Source: Haloechinothrix sp033042135
GTDB lineage: Bacteria > Actinomycetota > Actinomycetes > Mycobacteriales > Pseudonocardiaceae
Direction of reading: 5' to 3'
DNA length: 64,000 nucleotides
Assembly (NCBI RefSeq): GCF_033042135.1
Contig: NZ_WBXM01000009.1
Span: 115,133 to 179,132, forward strand
Position 1 is the first letter of the stretch, and the number at the start of each line of letters is the position of its first letter. Position numbers and translations under genes: made by a program. Below are positions 24,837-33,253 of this stretch, in pieces. The notes beneath the pieces are model-generated. The model was not told where the DNA came from. It was given only the letters and a program-made list of their open reading frames with translations, and did no database searches.

Positions 24837-25613
24837 ATGACTCGTACTGAGCAGACGTCCACCGACAGGTTCGCCGGACGGACCGCGATCGTCACCGGTG
24901 CCAGCCGCGGCATCGGGCTCGCGATCGCCGAACGGTTGGTCGCAGGCGGCGCGAAGGTGGCAATTACCGGTCGCAAGGCCGACGCGCTGGCCACGGCAGT
25001 CGCTGAGCTCGGCGGGGCCGGCCGCGCGCTCGGCGTCGCCGGCCGCGCCGAGGACACCGACCATCAGGACGAGGTGATCGAGAAGGCTGTCGAGACCTTC
25101 GGCAGTGCCGACCTCCTGGTCAACAACACCGGCATCAACCCGGTCTACGGGCCGCTGGCGGAGCTCGACCTCGACGCCGCACGCAAGATCGTCGAGGTCA
25201 ACTGCTTCTGCGCGCTGTCGTGGATCCAGAAGGTGAACAAGGCCTGGATGGTCGAACACGGTGGGTCGGTGGTCAACGTCGCCTCGGTCGGCGGCATCCG
25301 ACCAGCTCCCGGCATCGGGATGTACGGCGCCAGCAAGGCGATGCTGATCCACCTGACCGAGGAGCTTGCCGTCGAGCTCGGTCCCGGCATCCGGGTGAAC
25401 GCGGTTGCTCCTGCCGTCGTGAAGACCACGTTCGCGACGGCGCTCTACGACGGCCGGGAGGAGGAGGTCGCCGCAGCATACCCGCTCAAACGATTGGGGA
25501 TACCCAGTGACTTCGGCGGTGCGGTGACATTCCTCCTCTCCGAGGATGCGGCCTGGATGACCGGACAGACGCTGGTCATCGACGGCGGGCTCACGCTGGC
25601 AGGCGGCACGTGA
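24837..25613 (+). CDS. Short-chain dehydrogenase/reductase
   Basis: 258 aa. Cofactor motif TGASRGIG (20-27), NNTG (96-99), and catalytic Ser 150, Tyr 163 and Lys 167 (YGASK). It ends with the classical GQTLVIDGGLTLAGG. It is an NAD(P)-dependent alcohol/ketone oxidoreductase, likely of an acyl or cyclic substrate. The stop TGA overlaps the ATG of the next gene (TGATG), so the two are coupled. In actinobacteria such SDR + phosphotransferase + acyl-CoA dehydrogenase sets often act on acyl-CoA compounds. Confidence 0.92.
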   Translation: MTRTEQTSTDRFAGRTAIVTGASRGIGLAIAERLVAGGAKVAITGRKADALATAVAELGGAGRALGVAGRAEDTDHQDEVIEKAVETFGSADLLVNNTGINPVYGPLAELDLDAARKIVEVNCFCALSWIQKVNKAWMVEHGGSVVNVASVGGIRPAPGIGMYGASKAMLIHLTEELAVELGPGIRVNAVAPAVVKTTFATALYDGREEEVAAAYPLKRLGIPSDFGGAVTFLLSEDAAWMTGQTLVIDGGLTLAGGT

Positions 25614-26657
25614 TGGGCGCACGCGACACGAACGAGACACCGGGACTCGATCCGGCTCGGCTGCGCCCCTGGTTCGCCGAGGCCGCGCCGCAGGCGCGGC
25701 CTCGGCGAACTGTCGGCCACCCTGATCACCGGCGGCAGATCGAATCTGACCTACCGCCTCACCGACGGTGTGACGAGCTGGATCCTGCGCAGACCACCAC
25801 TGGGTCACGTGCTCGCCACCGCACACGACATGGGACGCGAGTACCGGGTGATGTCGGCGCTGGCCGACACCGCGGTGCCCGTGCCGCGGATGATCGGTTT
25901 CTGCCACGACACGGCGGTACTCGGTAGCGAGTTCTACGTCATGGAGTCCGTCGAGGGTACTCAGTACCGGACGGCTGCAGAGCTGGAGCCGCTCGGCGCC
26001 CAGCGGGTACGGGCCATCTCCACCGCGCTGGTGGATACACTCGCCGACCTCCACGAAGTCGAACCGGCCGCCGTCGGGCTCGACGACGTCGGCCGTGCAA
26101 GGGGATTCCTCACCCGGCAGGTCACGCGATGGCGCAAGCAGCTGGACGCGTCGTACTGCCGCGATCTGCCTGCCGCCGATGAGCTGCACGCCGCGCTCGC
26201 GGCGCGAGCACCCGAGGTCGACGCAGCAGCTCGCCCTGGCATCGTCCACGGCGATTTTCGCCTGGACAACGTACTGGTCGATAACGACGACCGGCTTCGC
26301 GCCGTCCTCGACTGGGAGATGGCCACCCTGGGTGACCCGGTGACCGACCTGGCATTGATGCTGCTCTACGCCAGGCTCGCTCACCTCGTCGGCAGCGAGG
26401 TCGTCGCCGACGCCAGCAACGCCGCCGGCTTCCTGACTGAGTCCGAGATCATCGCGCGATACGACGCCCGCAGTGACCGCGACCTCAGCGACCTGGGCTT
26501 CTACCTCGGTCTCGCGGCCTTCAAACTCGCCGCGATCCTCGAAGGCATCCATTACCGTTATCTGGACGGACAGACCGTCGGCCCGGGTTTCGACCGGATC
26601 GGCGAGGCGATCCACCCGCTGCTGGATGCCGGACTCGCCGCGGTCACGGAGCCGTAA
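25613..26657 (+). pseudogene. Aminoglycoside-phosphotransferase-fold kinase (ACAD10-like) with an apparent frameshift
   Basis: The coupled ATG at 25613 opens a frame reading PGLDPARLRPWFAEAAPQA. Homology-like sequence then continues in the next frame from about 25698 (GLGELSATLITGGRSNLTYR). Skipping one base near 25697 joins them into a normal ~347-residue protein. The remaining frame is intact, with catalytic loop HGDFRLDNVLVDN and metal motif DWEMATLGDPVTDLA. This subfamily accompanies acyl-CoA dehydrogenases and phosphorylates hydroxyacyl-CoA-type substrates in studied relatives. It is either a true pseudogene, a sequencing error, or a shorter protein starting at the GTG at 25770, which would lack the Gly-rich loop. 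Confidence 0.72.
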
Positions 26658-26700
26658 GCAGCCGGCCGCGATCACATGCTCCCGAACCCAGCATGACTGA

Positions 26701-26706
26701 TACGAT
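26701..26706 (+). promoter_or_regulatory. -10 box for a probably leaderless TetR transcript
   Basis: TACGAT lies 8 bases before the ATG at 26715, and no ribosome-binding site is visible. This spacing suggests a leaderless mRNA. Confidence 0.4.
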
Positions 26707-26714
26707 CTTGAATC

Positions 26715-27335
26715 ATGTTCGATAACCAGCCGACGGCCCAGGAGCGCACTCGCCCGGCCGTTGTGCAGCGCCGCAGGGTCGAGCGCGTCCAGGCCATCCT
26801 CGACGCCGCCGAGGAGCTGCTCGGCGAGCAGGGCTACGAGGCCGCCACCCTCAAGGCGGTTGGTGAGCGGGCAGGCATCCCGACCGCTTCCGTCTACCAC
26901 TACTTCGCACACCGGCACAAGGTTGAAGCCGAGCTCCTGCAACGCCACCTGCGTGCACTCGACGAGCGGGTCACCGCCGCGCTGGACAGCCCCACGGTGC
27001 GTACGCTGCGCGATGCCGTCGACGCGACGATCGACCCCATGCTCGCCTACTTCCGGCAGTACCCGAGCTGCGCCGAGCTGTGGTTCGCGGGTCGCCACGA
27101 GACGCTCACCGAGCTGGTGCAGGCCTTCGACGAGTCGACCGCACAACGGCTGTGGCGGCTGCTCGTCGAGCGTGAGCTGCTCCGCGCGGACACCCCGCAG
27201 TTCGCCGTGCAGCTCGCCTTCGAGGCAGGCAGCCGGCTCTTCGACGTCGCGTTCCGGCGCTCACCCGCCGGCGACGAGACCACGATGAACGAAGCGCGAC
27301 GCCTGGTCACCGCCTACCTCGAGACCTACGCCTGA
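26715..27335 (+). CDS. TetR/AcrR family transcriptional regulator
   Basis: 206 aa. The HTH is at about 47-70 (ATLKAVGERAGIPTASVYHYF), following MFDNQPTAQERTRPAVVQRR. The C-terminal domain (LAYFRQYPSCAELWFAGRHE) fits a TetR_C ligand pocket. It lies 57 bases after the phosphotransferase gene, in the same direction as the SDR and acyl-CoA dehydrogenase genes, and is a candidate regulator of that set. It has its own -10 box. Confidence 0.88.
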   Translation: MFDNQPTAQERTRPAVVQRRRVERVQAILDAAEELLGEQGYEAATLKAVGERAGIPTASVYHYFAHRHKVEAELLQRHLRALDERVTAALDSPTVRTLRDAVDATIDPMLAYFRQYPSCAELWFAGRHETLTELVQAFDESTAQRLWRLLVERELLRADTPQFAVQLAFEAGSRLFDVAFRRSPAGDETTMNEARRLVTAYLETYA

Positions 27336-27443
27336 CACGGTCCCCGGCGCCAACGCCGCCTGCTCAACGACACGCCCCAGCTCGTCATCACCTGCCCGTA
27401 GGATGCGGTTGATACGACGCGCGAACGATAAGTGGGGCGAACG

Positions 27444-27938
27444 ATGAACCAGACATCGCTGGTACCGGGCAGCATCGCCGAGCACACCGGCTGCCTACTG
27501 ATCAAGCTGGGCCAGGTGGTATTCCGCCTCGTCGAGGCTGATCTCAGCCGACTCGGCCTACGGGTACGGCACTACAGCATCCTGCAGGCCCTTGCCGATC
27601 AAGGCTCCATGACCCAGCTGGCGCTCGGTGGCTACCTGCGCATCGATCCGGCTACCATGGTCAGCTCGCTGGACGACCTGGAGCATCGCACGCTCGCCAC
27701 TCGGGTGCGGGATCCCCAGGACCGGCGCCGGCACGTCGTCGAGCTCACCTCGGCAGGGCGCCGGATGCTCGCCAGGGTCAACGGTGCTCTTGAAGACCTG
27801 GACACCCGCCTGCTGCACGACCTTGCGGCCGATGAGCGCGCGGCGCTGCACCGGTCGTTGCGCGTGCTTGCCGAAGGTCCGACCCTGCCCGCAGCGCTCG
27901 ATGCCGACCGGGAGACCGCACCGGGCCGTGTGACCTAG
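27444..27938 (+). CDS. MarR family transcriptional regulator
   Basis: 164 aa from the ATG at 27444. The winged-helix domain shows the MarR pattern: HYSILQALADQGSMTQLALG (helices 2-3), LRIDPATMVSSLDDLE (recognition helix), then the wing RDPQDRRRHVVELTSAGR. It lies 41 bases upstream of the acyl-CoA dehydrogenase gene, so local control is likely. The three codons upstream of the chosen ATG (from GTG 27432) are an alternative start. Confidence 0.88.
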   Translation: MNQTSLVPGSIAEHTGCLLIKLGQVVFRLVEADLSRLGLRVRHYSILQALADQGSMTQLALGGYLRIDPATMVSSLDDLEHRTLATRVRDPQDRRRHVVELTSAGRRMLARVNGALEDLDTRLLHDLAADERAALHRSLRVLAEGPTLPAALDADRETAPGRVT

Positions 27939-27967
27939 ATCCTTCAAATAGTTGGTAGCACTAATGG

Positions 27968-27973
27968 TATCTT
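27968..27973 (+). promoter_or_regulatory. Possible -10 box before the acyl-CoA dehydrogenase gene
   Basis: TATCTT ends 6 bases before the ATG at 27980. The 41-base gap after the MarR gene also repeats TTGGTA/ATGGTA and could hold the MarR site. Leaderless transcription is suggested, not shown. Confidence 0.3.
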
Positions 27974-27979
27974 CAGCAC

Positions 27980-29200
27980 ATGAATGTGCCGCGTCAATCC
28001 GAGCGCCTGTACCACGACCTGCTCGCTCCCGACGAGACACAGCGGATACGAACCCGGGTACGCGCCATCGCCGACACCGTGGTCGCGCCCGAGGCCGCTC
28101 GCATCGCGGGCGGCGACGAACGCACCGACGGCTTCCCCCGGGACGTCTTCGACGCGCTGGCAACCGAGGGTGTCTTCCGTATCCCGTTCGACACGGCGGT
28201 AGGCGGCGAGGGCCTGACCCACCCGGCCAGCGCGACGGCCGCGGCCATCGAGGAACTCGCCTACCATTCCAGCAGCGTGTCCGCGGTGTTCGATGTGCAC
28301 TGCATCCTGGCCGGTAACGTGCTGCGCAACGGCACCGCCGAGCAGCAGCAGCGCTGGCTGGCCCCGGTCGCCTCCGGCGAGGTGGTCGGCGCGTTCGCCA
28401 CCACCGAGCCCGAGGCGTCCACCGACCTCTCGCCCCGAGCGGTGCAGACTGTGGCCACCCGCACGGGCGATGGCTGGCTGCTCAACGGCCACAAGCGCTG
28501 GATCTCCAACTCCCCCGTCGCCGGGTTCATCGTCACGCTGGCGCGCACCGGGGAGCGGCTGAGCATGTTCATCGTCGACACCAGCCTCGCAGGCGTGCGG
28601 ATCGGCACGCCGGACCGCAAGATCGGCAACCGGGGACAGCTCACCGCGGACGTGTCCTTCACCGACGTACGCCTCACCGACGCCGACCTGCTCGGCGGCA
28701 TCGAAGGGGAAGGTCTGCGCCACGCGCTGTCCACTCTCACCTACGGGCGCATCGGCATCGCCGCCGCCGGGGTCGGCATGGCGCAAGCCGCCTTCGACCA
28801 CATTGTCGACCACCTCTCCCGCAGGCACGCGTTCGGCAGGCCGGTCGCCGCCAACCAGCACTGGCAGTTCCTGCTCGCCGACCGCGCCACCGAGATCGAC
28901 AACGCCCGCACCCTCTACACCAAGGCCGCCCTCCGGCTCGATGCGGGCAACCCGTTCCCCGAACCCGAAGCCGCGATGGCCAAGGCCTACGGCACCCGCC
29001 TCTCGGTGGACATCGCCCGCGACGCCGTACAGGCATTCGGTGGACTGGGTTTCGCCCGCGAACTCGGCGCCGACGGCAGCGCCAGCCCGGTCGAGGCCCT
29101 CTACCGCGACAGCAAGATCGGCGAGATCTACGAAGGCACCAACGAGATCCAGAAATGGATCATCGCCCGCCAAATACTCGGCCGGGAGATCACCGGCTGA
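27980..29200 (+). CDS. Acyl-CoA dehydrogenase
   Basis: 406 aa with the full ACAD fold. The middle beta domain has GAFATTEPEASTDL (FAD-binding region) and WISNSP. The C-terminal helical domain has AVQAFGGLGFARELG and the signature YRDSKIGEIYEGTNEIQ, where Glu 385 is the catalytic-base position for medium/short-chain types. It oxidises acyl-CoA to enoyl-CoA, passing electrons to ETF. It forms a group with the upstream MarR gene and the SDR/phosphotransferase pair. Confidence 0.93.
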   Translation: MNVPRQSERLYHDLLAPDETQRIRTRVRAIADTVVAPEAARIAGGDERTDGFPRDVFDALATEGVFRIPFDTAVGGEGLTHPASATAAAIEELAYHSSSVSAVFDVHCILAGNVLRNGTAEQQQRWLAPVASGEVVGAFATTEPEASTDLSPRAVQTVATRTGDGWLLNGHKRWISNSPVAGFIVTLARTGERLSMFIVDTSLAGVRIGTPDRKIGNRGQLTADVSFTDVRLTDADLLGGIEGEGLRHALSTLTYGRIGIAAAGVGMAQAAFDHIVDHLSRRHAFGRPVAANQHWQFLLADRATEIDNARTLYTKAALRLDAGNPFPEPEAAMAKAYGTRLSVDIARDAVQAFGGLGFARELGADGSASPVEALYRDSKIGEIYEGTNEIQKWIIARQILGREITG

Positions 29201-29202
29201 GA

Positions 29203-29226
29203 CCTGCCACAGGAGGTGGCGGGTTC
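29203..29226 (+). terminator. Hairpin terminator after the acyl-CoA dehydrogenase gene
   Basis: CCTGCCAC (29203-29210) pairs with GTGGCGGG (29216-29223) with one G-T pair and a 5-base loop, followed by TTCC. It starts 3 bases after the stop codon and faces the convergent GlxA-type gene. Confidence 0.5.
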
Positions 29227-29261
29227 CGCGCACTCAGGTAGGTACGTTGCCGCCCCGCGGG

Positions 29262-30236
29262 TTATGTCGGGGTGGCGGTGTCGAGCACTGCCGCGAACCG
29301 CGAGCGATAGCGCCTCGGTGAGATGCCGACCTCCTGGGTGAAGGCGGTTCGGAACGTCACCGGTGACCCGTAGCCCACCTCGAACGAGATCCGGTCCACC
29401 GTGAGGTCGGTGGTCTCGAGCAGCTCCTTGGCCGCGGCGATCCGTTCCGCAGCGACCCAGCGCATGGGCGTGGTACCGACGTCCTGCTCGAACCGTCGGG
29501 CGAGGGTGCGGGGCGAGAGGTTCGCCGCTCGTGCCAGTTCGGTCAGCGTCAGCGGGCGGCGGAGGTTCTCTCGCAGCCAGGCGCGGAGGTTGTCCAACCA
29601 GGCGGCGCGGTTCTCCATCGGCTCCGCGTGTACGTACTGCGCCTGATCACCGTCGCGGTGGGCAGCGATGACGAGGTAGCGGGCCGTCGCGTTCGCGGCG
29701 CGCTCCCCGTGGTCGCGCCGGATCAGATGCAGGCATAGGTCGAGACCTGCCGCCGAGCCAGCACTGGTGAAGATGTCGCCGTCCGCCACGTAGATGGCGC
29801 GCGCGTCGAGCTCGACGTTGGGGTACATCCGCTGCAGCAGTGTGGCGTGCCGCCAGTGGGTGGTGGCCCGACGGCCGTCGAGCAGCCCGGCCTCGGCGAG
29901 CGCGAACGTTCCGGTGCACAGTGCCACCATGCGGGCACCCCGACCGGCGGCGCGCCGCAGCTCGCGGACCAGCCGTGAGCCGACCGACCGCCCTGGTGGC
30001 ACCGCCGGCACGAGCACCGTCTCGCCCTCGGCCACGGCGCTCAGCGGCCGCTCCGGGGCCAGACGGGCGCCGGTGTGTGTGCGCACTCCGCGCAGGTCGC
30101 CGCACAGCGTCACGTCGTAGAGCGGGCCGTGTTCGGGGCCCCAGTCGTAGCCCAACGCCTCCAGCGGCATGCCAATCTCGAACAGGGTCATGCCGTCGAT
30201 GAGCGGGATCGTGATCGTCGGACGCGGTGTGGCCAT
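29262..30236 (-). CDS. GlxA-type regulator (DJ-1/PfpI domain + AraC HTH)
   Basis: 324 aa. The N-terminal DJ-1/PfpI-like amidase domain (about 8-180) has the nucleophile-elbow region MVALCTGTFALAEAGLLDGR; the Cys in ALCTG is in the usual place. The C-terminal AraC domain (about 215-315) has LTLTELARAANLSPRTLARR and ISFEVGYGSPVTFRTAFTQE with PRRYR. It is an FtrA/GlxA family transcriptional activator. It is convergent with the acyl-CoA dehydrogenase gene and divergent from a small ORF, so its target is not evident. Confidence 0.92.
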   Translation of the reverse strand: MATPRPTITIPLIDGMTLFEIGMPLEALGYDWGPEHGPLYDVTLCGDLRGVRTHTGARLAPERPLSAVAEGETVLVPAVPPGRSVGSRLVRELRRAAGRGARMVALCTGTFALAEAGLLDGRRATTHWRHATLLQRMYPNVELDARAIYVADGDIFTSAGSAAGLDLCLHLIRRDHGERAANATARYLVIAAHRDGDQAQYVHAEPMENRAAWLDNLRAWLRENLRRPLTLTELARAANLSPRTLARRFEQDVGTTPMRWVAAERIAAAKELLETTDLTVDRISFEVGYGSPVTFRTAFTQEVGISPRRYRSRFAAVLDTATPT

Positions 30237-30309
30237 GATGGCAAAATCCTAGCACTTTACGTCGATACTGCCACTCCCGCGGGACCGATTCTCGTGTCAC
30301 TCTCAAGGC

Positions 30310-30546
30310 ATGCACTTCGACGACTTCATCGCACAACAGCTCCTGAAGGCCAACGACTCCTCGTCCTCGCAACACGTTGGCGCCCAGCGGCCCATCCGGC
30401 GTCTGCTCCGCGCCCTGTGGAGCGGCGCCCGCCAGGTCGCCCGGGGCGTCGACGCGTTCTCCAGCGTGCGGCACGGGATCGACGTGCCGCCCGATCACGG
30501 CGCCCGTCACCGACCGCCATCGTCGCCCCGCCACCTCGGATCGTGA
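30310..30546 (+). CDS. Small hypothetical protein
   Basis: 78 aa. MHFDDFIAQQLLKANDSSSS is followed by a basic amphipathic stretch (RPIRRLLRALWSGARQVARG) and a Pro/His-rich end. It is divergent from the GlxA-type gene, with 73 bases between. Codon use and the well-formed N-terminus look coding, but there is only a weak AAGG before the ATG and I do not recognise a family. Confidence 0.4.
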   Translation: MHFDDFIAQQLLKANDSSSSQHVGAQRPIRRLLRALWSGARQVARGVDAFSSVRHGIDVPPDHGARHRPPSSPRHLGS

Positions 30547-31042
30547 GGAGCCAGCCGACGGTATCGACGTCGCTGTCCGGGGTGGATCAGGATCGTCTGA
30601 CGGCGCAACCGACAGTCTCGACGGACACGGCCTGGACATCCAGTGTCCAGACCGGATCTACCTGAATTGCTACCAGCCGGGTGAGCGCCCAGGCCGCGGC
30701 TGCTGGCTGGCGGCCCCTACAACCGGATGCACCGCCGTAACCGAGGCCACACCGCGACCGCGGACACCGGCCACCTCGCGCTTGCCCAACGGGCGGCTCG
30801 CCACGCACTCCCGGTAGACGGAGCCGTCGCGGCCAGCTACGGGCAACTCGCCGCCACAACCCGCCAGGACGACGAAACGCGCGGTTCGCCCCAGCTCCTT
30901 ACCTCCTCCATACCGCGTTATAAACAGGAGACTGGACATGTGTCCATAGTTTGGCTACGTTCGTCCTGTGACGGCTTCACGCCTCGACACCACATCCCTC
31001 GCCTCGGGCGAGACCGCGTACGCGAGAAGGTAAGGAGCTCCA
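30547..31042. other. 495-base region without a confident gene; two TGGACA-type inverted repeats
   Basis: No frame here looks like a whole gene. One frame around 30650 reads PDRIYLNCYQPGERPG, an isolated protein-like stretch that could be a remnant. Two inverted repeats share the half-site TGGACA/TGTCCA at 30632-30650 and 30933-30946. The second lies about 100 bases before the acyl-CoA synthetase start and AAGGAG lies just before that start, so the 3' part is a promoter/leader. Confidence 0.5.
30933..30946. promoter_or_regulatory. Inverted repeat TGGACA-TG-TGTCCA, possible operator of the acyl-CoA synthetase gene
   Basis: Perfect 6-bp arms with a 2-base centre, 97 bases before the GTG at 31043. 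The same half-sites with a 5-base spacer occur at 30632-30650 (CTGGACA/TGTCCAG). A dimeric regulator is suggested; none is identified. Confidence 0.4.
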
Positions 31043-32701
31043 GTGACTGACGCCCCCGCGACAGAGTTCAACATCGCGCTCGTCCACGAGGCGATCAGCC
31101 GCCAGCTGGCCGACCACGAGGTGCTGGTCTGGCGCGACCGCCGCCTCACCTACGGTGATGTCACCGAGCGCAGCCGCCGACTGGCCTCCTACCTGCATGC
31201 GCAGGGGCTCGGTGTGCGGGCCGAACGCGCCGAGCTCGCGGGGCACGAGTCCGGCCAGGACAACGTCGCGCTCTACCTGCACAACGGCAACGAGTACCTC
31301 GAAGGCATGCTCGGGGCGTTCAAAGCGCGCCTCGGCCCGGTCAACGTCAACTACCGCTACGTCGAGGAGGAGCTCACCTACCTACTCGGCAACGCCAACG
31401 CCCGGGCGGTGATCTACCACGCCGCGTTCGCGCCGCGGCTGGCAGCCATCCGTGACGCGTTGCCGGATCTGACGGTACTGCTGCAGGTCGACGACGGATC
31501 GGGCCATCCGCTGCTGCCCGGCGCCGTCGACTACGAAGACGCGCTCGCCTCGATGCCCGCGGAGCTCCCTCGCCGGGACCACTCCCCCGACGACCTCTAC
31601 GTGCTCTACACCGGCGGCACGACCGGGATGCCCAAGGGCGTTCTCTGGCGGCAGCACGACATCTTCATGTCCACCATGGGCGGGCGGATCCCCGGTGTGT
31701 GGGAGCCGGCGACCTCCTACGACGATGTGGTGGCTCGCGCCACCGAGAACCCAGGCACCACCATGGTGATGGTGCCGCCGTTCATGCACGGCGCCGCGCA
31801 GTGGTCGACGTTCATCATGATGACCACCGGCGCCAGAATCGTGATCCCTGACGAGAACCGGCACATGGACCCCGCGGACGTGCTCCGTGCCGTGGATCGG
31901 GAACGCGCGTCCACGATCACCGTTGTGGGCAACGCCATGGTGCGCCCGCTGCTTGACGAGATCGAGACCGGCGACTACGACCTCTCCTCGCTCGCGGTCA
32001 TCGGTAACGGCGGCGCACCGCTCATTCCCGCCCTCAAGGAGCGACTGCTCGAGTCCTTGCCAAACGTGTTCATCAACGACTCGGTTGGTGCTTCGGAGAC
32101 CGGCGCCCAAGGCTCGCACCTCTCAGCCAAGGGCAACGTCGCGACCGGCACGTTCAGTGCGGGTCCCGGGGCCACCGTGGTCTCCGAGGATCTGTCCCGG
32201 GTGCTGGAGCCAGGCCACGACGGCATGGGCTGGCTGGCCCAGTCCGGCTGGGTACCGCTGGGCTACCTCGGCGACCCGGACAAGACAGCCCGCACGTTCC
32301 CGGTGATCGACGGGCAGCGCTACGCGGTCCCGGGCGACCGGGCGAGGCTACTGGCCGACGGCACCGTCGAGCTGATCGGCAGGGACTCGGTCACCATCAA
32401 CACCGGTGGTGAGAAGGTCTTCGCCGAGGAAGTGGAAGGCGCCATCGCCACACATCCCGACGTCCGGGACGTGACGGTGTGCGGGCGGTCGAGCGAACGC
32501 TGGGGCCAAGAGGTCGTCGCCGTCGTCCAGCTCGCCACGGAGGCGGAGGCCACGGCGGAAAGCTTGGCGACCCACGCCGCCGAGCACCTCGCCCGCTACA
32601 AACTGCCGAAGACGTGGGTCTTCGTCGAGCAGATCCAGCGGTCGCCGTCCGGCAAGGCCGACTACCGGTGGGCCCGCGAGGTGGCCGAAGCAGCGGAATA
32701 G
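31043..32701 (+). CDS. Acyl-CoA synthetase (FadD-like, ANL superfamily)
   Basis: 552 aa; AAGGAG lies 6 bases before the GTG start. The AMP-binding P-loop is LYTGGTTGMPKGVLW (about 189-203). A motif with the adenine-binding segment follows (VFINDSVGASETG), then the hinge region ELIGRDSVTINTGGEKVFAE and the C-terminal catalytic Lys at about 538 (SPSGKADYRW). It activates a carboxylic acid as acyl-AMP and then acyl-CoA. The GVLWRQHD and VMVPPFMHGAAQW segments resemble actinobacterial FadD enzymes for bulky or sterol-derived acids, but the substrate is not proven. Confidence 0.9.
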   Translation: MTDAPATEFNIALVHEAISRQLADHEVLVWRDRRLTYGDVTERSRRLASYLHAQGLGVRAERAELAGHESGQDNVALYLHNGNEYLEGMLGAFKARLGPVNVNYRYVEEELTYLLGNANARAVIYHAAFAPRLAAIRDALPDLTVLLQVDDGSGHPLLPGAVDYEDALASMPAELPRRDHSPDDLYVLYTGGTTGMPKGVLWRQHDIFMSTMGGRIPGVWEPATSYDDVVARATENPGTTMVMVPPFMHGAAQWSTFIMMTTGARIVIPDENRHMDPADVLRAVDRERASTITVVGNAMVRPLLDEIETGDYDLSSLAVIGNGGAPLIPALKERLLESLPNVFINDSVGASETGAQGSHLSAKGNVATGTFSAGPGATVVSEDLSRVLEPGHDGMGWLAQSGWVPLGYLGDPDKTARTFPVIDGQRYAVPGDRARLLADGTVELIGRDSVTINTGGEKVFAEEVEGAIATHPDVRDVTVCGRSSERWGQEVVAVVQLATEAEATAESLATHAAEHLARYKLPKTWVFVEQIQRSPSGKADYRWAREVAEAAE

Positions 32702-32747
32702 GCAGGAGTGGGCGTCCCGCCGACCGCTCTGTCCATTCTGTCCATGG

Positions 32748-33245
32748 TCAGCGCACGATCCTTGCGCAATCGGCTTGGAGGCACAGCCGAATCATCGCCG
32801 CATCGGGAGCGGGGACCGCGCGTTGCATCCGCCGCAATTCTTCCTCGTCCGCCCAGACGTGGTCGGTGAACTTCTCGGTCTCCAGCGTGGGTTCGCTGAG
32901 GTCACCGGTGACCTCAGCGAGTACGTCGATCTCCCGGCGGGTGACACCGTCGTCACCCGGCCAGTCGAAGGTCCCTACGATTCCGTGAATCCGGGCCAGT
33001 TCCCAGCCGGTTTCTTCGCGGATCTCGCGCGCGAGGGCCTGTTCGAGCGTCTCGTTCTCCTCGACGTGGCCGCCGACGATATCCCAACATCCCGGGAAGT
33101 GGCGTGCTCGCGGGCTCCGTCGCTGCATGTACGCCCGCCCGGCGCCATCGGTGATGACGGCGCCGACGACGTACCGCACTCCAGTGACCTTGGATTCCCT
33201 CGACAGGTCCATGAACGGCTCGGTCCCACTCGCACGTCGGTTCAT
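32748..33245 (-). CDS. Nudix hydrolase
   Basis: 165 aa from the ATG at 33245, which has GGAGCAGGA upstream. The Nudix box (about 59-81) is complete: GGHVEENETLEQALAREIRE then ETGW, with the REUxEE metal ligands. It hydrolyses a nucleoside diphosphate linked to another moiety; the substrate is unknown. It follows the oxidoreductase stop by 8 bases, as third gene of an aminotransferase-oxidoreductase-Nudix operon. The longer open frame upstream lies within the oxidoreductase gene and is rejected. Confidence 0.88.
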   Translation of the reverse strand: MNRRASGTEPFMDLSRESKVTGVRYVVGAVITDGAGRAYMQRRSPRARHFPGCWDIVGGHVEENETLEQALAREIREETGWELARIHGIVGTFDWPGDDGVTRREIDVLAEVTGDLSEPTLETEKFTDHVWADEEELRRMQRAVPAPDAAMIRLCLQADCARIVR

Positions 33246-33253
33246 TCCTGCTC

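Noticed and set aside
24759..27146. Very long open frame (795 codons) on the minus strand
   Set aside because: It lies antisense to the SDR, phosphotransferase and TetR genes, whose motifs are clear. Its translation is low in hydrophobic residues and rich in Arg/Gly/Asp, as expected for antisense frames in GC-rich DNA.
30650..30700. Reading frame PDRIYLNCYQPGERPG as part of a gene
   Set aside because: The frame around it is disordered and has no start or family features; kept only as a possible remnant within the intergenic entry.
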